35,971 bases of DNA from an uncultured Agathobaculum sp. (GTDB lineage: Bacteria > Bacillota > Clostridia > Oscillospirales > Butyricicoccaceae), in the NCBI RefSeq assembly GCF_944380975.1, contig NZ_CALWJK010000021.1, forward strand, positions 1 to 35,971, given 5' to 3'. The notes under the pieces are model-generated. The model was not told the origin of the DNA. It saw only the letters and a program-made list of their open reading frames with translations, and ran no database searches. Numbering within the stretch: the first letter of the stretch is position 1; every line of letters begins with the position of its first letter. Below are positions 32,927 to 35,971 of this stretch, in pieces. A program made the position numbers and the translations under genes.

Positions 32927-34363
32927 TTACATTTCACCGCGTGCTTCGCGTTCCGCGAGGTCTGCCATGATTTTGGGATACTTTTTATCCAGATGATAGA
33001 ACAGCAGGACGACTGCCACAACGCCCCAGATGATGATGGGCGCCCACGCATAGATCGAGTGGATCATGTCAAGCGCGCTCTGCGGCTGTGCAACGCCGCC
33101 TTCGGTCGAGCTGAGATAGCCGGCGGATTCCAGCAGCGCGCTGACCAGTGCGCTCGCAATGCCGGTGCCGACCTTAAATCCCATCGAGCCGCAGGCAAAG
33201 ATCAGGCTTTCCTGCCGGATGTGGTTTTTCCACTGGCCGAACTCCACTGTGTCGCCGATCATGCCGAAGATAATCGCATACAGCGGTGCTTCACCGATCG
33301 CGCGCAGAATCGTCATGGCAACGACCCAACCATAGCTCTCCGGGTTGAGCATAAAAGCGAGCTGGGCGAGGATTGCCAACACCGCGCCGGACAGAGCAAG
33401 CGCCTTTTTGCCCATGCGGCGCAGCAGCATGGGGCAGAACATGGCTGCAATCACCAGTGTGCCGATTTCTGCGACATACAGGATACTATACATCCAGTCG
33501 TCGTTGCCGAAGATATATTTGCAGTAATACGGGAGTACGGTGCCGATTACCTGTGTATGGACGCAGGTCATGGCCCACAGCACGAGGGTCGCCCAGAAAT
33601 ACTGGTTGGTGACCAACGCCTTGATCGAGCGTCCAAGCGAGACCTTGGCCTGCTTGACGACCTCTTCCACCTGTACTTTTTCCTCACACTTGGCAAAGCA
33701 GAAGATCAGCAGCGCTACCGCCATGATCGACCAGATCGCGATCGCCTTGATCCATGCGGCCTGATCGTTGCCGAGCAGCTTGACCAACGGCATGGTCAGC
33801 ATGACCGTGATGATCTGTCCGCAGCGGGCGAGCACCAGACGGACGATAGACAGCATGTCGCGCTCGGAGGATGAGCGCGTCATGCGCGTGGAAAGTGCGC
33901 CGTACGGCACGTTGATTGCGGTATAAACCACGGTCGTGCAAAGGTTATATGCAACGAAGATGTACCAGAACTGCAACGTGTCCGAGGTCTGCGGCACCGT
34001 GAACAGCGCGATTGCCGTCACCGCATAGGGGACTGCCATCCACAGCATCCACGGCCGGCATTTGCCCCACTTGGATTTGGTCTTTTCGGTCACAACACCC
34101 ATGATGACGTCCGAGGTACCGTCAAAGATACGGGAGACCAGCATAACGATACCAACGGTTGCCAGCGAAACGCCGACGTAGTCCGTGTAGAAGATCGTGA
34201 GCAGTGTGCTGATCATGCCGTATACGACGTTGCATGCTGCATCGCCGCTGCCGTAGGCAATGCGGGTGACCCAGGTCAGGCGTCCGTCTGTGGCCAACGG
34301 CTTTGCTTTCACACTGTCGCTCTGGTTCCACACCTTTGCAGTGCCTGCATCTGTTTTTTCCAT
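32927..34363 (-). CDS. GPH-family sugar:cation symporter
   Basis: 478 residues, about 12 membrane helices. The MelB-like motif is RIFDGTSDVIMGVVTEKTKSKWGKCRPWML near helix 2, with the paired Asp residues of the cation site. Later LRAIGEAPLYAIIFGMIGDTVEFGQWK is also typical of the glycoside-pentoside-hexuronide family. It imports a sugar or uronide with Na+ or H+. First gene of the operon; GGAGA lies before the ATG, and a strong promoter is 57 bases upstream. Two IolG-type dehydrogenases follow. Confidence 0.9.
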   Translation of the reverse strand: MEKTDAGTAKVWNQSDSVKAKPLATDGRLTWVTRIAYGSGDAACNVVYGMISTLLTIFYTDYVGVSLATVGIVMLVSRIFDGTSDVIMGVVTEKTKSKWGKCRPWMLWMAVPYAVTAIALFTVPQTSDTLQFWYIFVAYNLCTTVVYTAINVPYGALSTRMTRSSSERDMLSIVRLVLARCGQIITVMLTMPLVKLLGNDQAAWIKAIAIWSIMAVALLIFCFAKCEEKVQVEEVVKQAKVSLGRSIKALVTNQYFWATLVLWAMTCVHTQVIGTVLPYYCKYIFGNDDWMYSILYVAEIGTLVIAAMFCPMLLRRMGKKALALSGAVLAILAQLAFMLNPESYGWVVAMTILRAIGEAPLYAIIFGMIGDTVEFGQWKNHIRQESLIFACGSMGFKVGTGIASALVSALLESAGYLSSTEGGVAQPQSALDMIHSIYAWAPIIIWGVVAVVLLFYHLDKKYPKIMADLAEREARGEM

Positions 34364-34419
34364 TTCTATTTCTCCTTTCGTCGTTCACTTCTTTCCCTTT
34401 TCCTCTTCTTCACGAGTGC

Positions 34420-34448
34420 ATATTAACATCGTTCGCGCTATCTGTCAA
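34420..34448 (-). promoter_or_regulatory. Sigma-A promoter of the sugar operon with AT-rich upstream palindrome
   Basis: Minus strand TTGACA (34448-34443), 17-base spacer, TAATAT (34425-34420). Just upstream, 34462-34479 is an 18-base perfect palindrome of A and T only (TATTTTAATATTAAAATA), in the position of an UP element. A second AATATTAAAATA follows at 34479-34490. Confidence 0.88.
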
Positions 34449-34559
34449 ATGATTTTATTTATATTTTAATATTAAAATAATATTAAAATATCAACTTACC
34501 AAGTAAAACATACCAAACAGGACCGGCTTTTTTTTATGAAGTTTCACCCGTTTGTCTGA

Positions 34560-34577
34560 ACGTTTTGATCAAACCGT
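34560..34577. promoter_or_regulatory. Candidate LacI-family operator
   Basis: ACGTTTTGATCAAACCGT is an 18-base palindrome with one mismatched pair. It lies between the symporter promoter and the 3' end of the LacI gene. Assignment to that regulator is inference. Confidence 0.4.
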
Positions 34578-34621
34578 CGTTTTACTATCAAATTTATCGT
34601 GAATTCTGCTGTTTTTTCAAA

Positions 34622-34650
34622 AAAATCTCCGGATGGGTTCCGGAGATTTT
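34622..34650 (-). terminator. Terminator of the LacI-family gene
   Basis: Minus strand AAATCTCCGGA, loop ACCCA, TCCGGAGATTT, then TTTTG. It begins immediately after the stop codon. Confidence 0.88.
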
Positions 34651-35676
34651 TCAGTCTTTGTTTCGTTTTCGTCGATCCTTTACGGTCCCACCGACCCGCA
34701 GCGCGGTAGGCAGCAGGATGCGCGCCGGCAGATATGTGCCCGACTCGATAAACTCGATCAGCTTGCGCACCGCTGTCTCGGCCTGCGCCCTGCAGCATAC
34801 GTCGACCGAAGTCAGCCGCGGCTCCATGAGCTGCCCGATCGGGTTATAATCCACACCAATCAGCGCAACATGCTCAGGCACACGGATACCCCGCTGGCGG
34901 AATACCTTCATCATCGAAATCGCCAGCAGGTCGTGCGCGCAGAAAAATGCCTCCGGCAGGTCTGCGCCAGCATCCAGCCGGGCAAGGAGCTCCCTTTCGT
35001 TCTCTTCCACACCATGTTCTGGCATCAACTCCAGCCACTCGTCATTCGGACTGACCGATAGTCCCGCTGTGTAGCAGGCCTGCCGGAATGCAAAATACCG
35101 CTCGGAAAACGCGACGCTGTGCAGTGGGCTGCCGGCAAAACCGATACGCTTGTACCCGTTTTCAATCAGGAAATGCACCGCCTGATGCGCCGCAAGCTGG
35201 TTATCCTCGATAAAGGTGCACACCGGGCTCTGGTAATACCGCGCGCCGACTGCCACGACCGGCAGTCCGCTCTGGTACAGGTTTTGGAACATTTCCTCCT
35301 TCATATCCCCCAAGGCTAAAATACCGCCGATAGCGGACTGCTCCAGCCGCTCACGGATCTCAGCAGGGTTATTCTGAAAATACTCGGCTTCCATTGCGAG
35401 CATTGTATATCCATGCGCGGATGCGTAGCTCAGGAAAAGCTGATAAAATTCCATATAGAAGTAGGAATCCTGCAAGTGCATGCCGCTGGATACCAGACAG
35501 AGGTTGCGCCTGCCCGCCGGCGTTTTCAGTTGCTTGTGATACCCCAGCTCGCGCGCTGCTCGCACCACTCTTTCCCGAGTTTCATCGCTGATGTTGGACA
35601 TCCCCCGCAGCGCAAGCGATACCGTGTTGATCGATACTCCTGTCTTTTCCGCGATTTGCTTTAATGTTACTTTCAT
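34651..35676 (-). CDS. LacI-family transcriptional regulator
   Basis: 341 residues. N-terminal helix-turn-helix and hinge: VTLKQIAEKTGVSINTVSLALRG, then ISDETRERVVRAARELGY. The periplasmic-binding-like effector domain (about 60-335) includes GGILALGDM, GYKRIGFAG, EAFFCAHDLLAISMMKVFRQ, GIRVPEHVALIGVDYN and PRLTSVDV. It is the likely regulator of the downstream symporter-dehydrogenase operon, whose promoter is about 200 bases past its stop. No good ribosome binding site is seen before the ATG, so translation may be weak, as suits a repressor. Confidence 0.93.
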   Translation of the reverse strand: MKVTLKQIAEKTGVSINTVSLALRGMSNISDETRERVVRAARELGYHKQLKTPAGRRNLCLVSSGMHLQDSYFYMEFYQLFLSYASAHGYTMLAMEAEYFQNNPAEIRERLEQSAIGGILALGDMKEEMFQNLYQSGLPVVAVGARYYQSPVCTFIEDNQLAAHQAVHFLIENGYKRIGFAGSPLHSVAFSERYFAFRQACYTAGLSVSPNDEWLELMPEHGVEENERELLARLDAGADLPEAFFCAHDLLAISMMKVFRQRGIRVPEHVALIGVDYNPIGQLMEPRLTSVDVCCRAQAETAVRKLIEFIESGTYLPARILLPTALRVGGTVKDRRKRNKD

Positions 35677-35707
35677 ATGACATCACACATTTTTATTATT
35701 TATTGTA

Positions 35708-35736
35708 ATTATATCCTTTTTATGTGATGAAATCAA
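35708..35736 (-). promoter_or_regulatory. Promoter of the LacI-family gene, with possible operator
   Basis: Minus strand TTGATT (35736-35731), 17-base spacer, TATAAT (35713-35708). CATCACA (near 35681) and TGTGATG (35723-35729) are inverted around the -10 box. GCGTTTAATAAACGT (35740-35754) is a 15-base near-palindrome just upstream. From there to 35900 I see no gene. Confidence 0.75.
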
Positions 35737-35900
35737 TGGCGTTTAATAAACGTCGCTGACATGACATATAAAATGCGATGTGTTGAAATATCTTTGAAGT
35801 CGGCAATGTTTCGCTTATGAAAATAAAAACAGATAATTGGATAACCGTCAACTATTGAAAATAATCAGAATCACACTGAAAATACAATCAGAAGTAAACA

Positions 35901-35938
35901 AAGCCTTGTCTGAGCTGTCAAGTTCAGACAAGGCTTTT
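35901..35938. terminator. Terminator at the right edge
   Basis: AAGCCTTGTCTGA, ten-base loop, TCAGACAAGGCTT, then TTA; a 13-base perfect stem. Its gene is not obvious: no plus-strand gene precedes it, so it probably ends a minus-strand gene beyond the window. Confidence 0.75.
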
Positions 35939-35941
35939 ACT

Positions 35942-35971
35942 GTATCAAGGCTCATTCAAAAGTAGTAAATT
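35942..35971 (+). repeat. Motif shared with the int-xis gap, possible element end
   Basis: GTATCAAGGCTC (35942-35953) is identical to 28200-28211 and to the complement of 28115-28126. AGTAGTAAATT (35961-35971) is close to AGTAGTAAAATT at 28149. The window ends here, so the role cannot be settled. Confidence 0.5.

Overview
The window looks like chromosome of a spore-forming, moderately high-GC member of the Clostridia, plausibly a gut Oscillospirales or Butyricicoccus-like bacterium. The signs are a spoVAC-spoVAD-spoVAE cluster, strong AGGAGG-type ribosome binding sites, a glycine riboswitch, a yybP-ykoY (Mn2+) riboswitch, an L10 leader, a class B PBP paired with a SEDS protein, rubrerythrin, and a Tn916-family integrase and excisionase. 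No rRNA, tRNA or CRISPR was found. The species assignment is inference.

Layout. Positions 1-664 (minus) hold the start of an AGCS sodium:amino-acid symporter behind a tandem glycine riboswitch. 770-3895 (plus) is a two-gene wall-synthesis operon: an FHA-SEDS fusion and a transpeptidase. 3929-7164 (minus) holds a small membrane protein, a tRNA-dihydrouridine synthase and the dipicolinate-channel genes spoVAC/AD/AE. A helical-bundle protein (plus, 7309) is divergent from spoVAC. 7791-11231 (minus) is a nadE-vanZ-tyrA operon. An unusual run of hairpins follows, then a frameshifted anion permease (11500-12629).

12767-18144 (minus) is the translation block: rpmG-secE-nusG-rplK-rplA, and separately promoted rplJ-rplL with an L10 leader and attenuator. 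A plus-strand phosphodiester glycosidase/SLH surface protein lies between the two parts. The leaders of rplK and rplA share a structured motif that could be the L1 autoregulatory site. ruvX (plus), secA (minus), a Ca2+/Na+-type exchanger under the Mn2+ riboswitch (minus) and prfB (plus) follow. Next come two half-size TauE/SafE proteins, rubrerythrin with complex upstream operators, and a DUF4349 lipoprotein.

26.7-30.8 kb is a compact integrative mobilizable element: Tn916-type int and xis, a Rep_trans/MobT-type relaxase with an HTH N-terminus, an oriT-like inverted repeat matching the ICEBs1 nick region, and a divergent XRE repressor. 30.8-35.7 kb (minus) is a LacI-controlled carbohydrate or polyol operon: a GPH symporter and two IolG-type dehydrogenases. 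The last 30 bases carry a 12-bp motif also found twice, in inverted orientation, between int and xis. The true right end of the element, or a second element, may therefore lie at the window edge.
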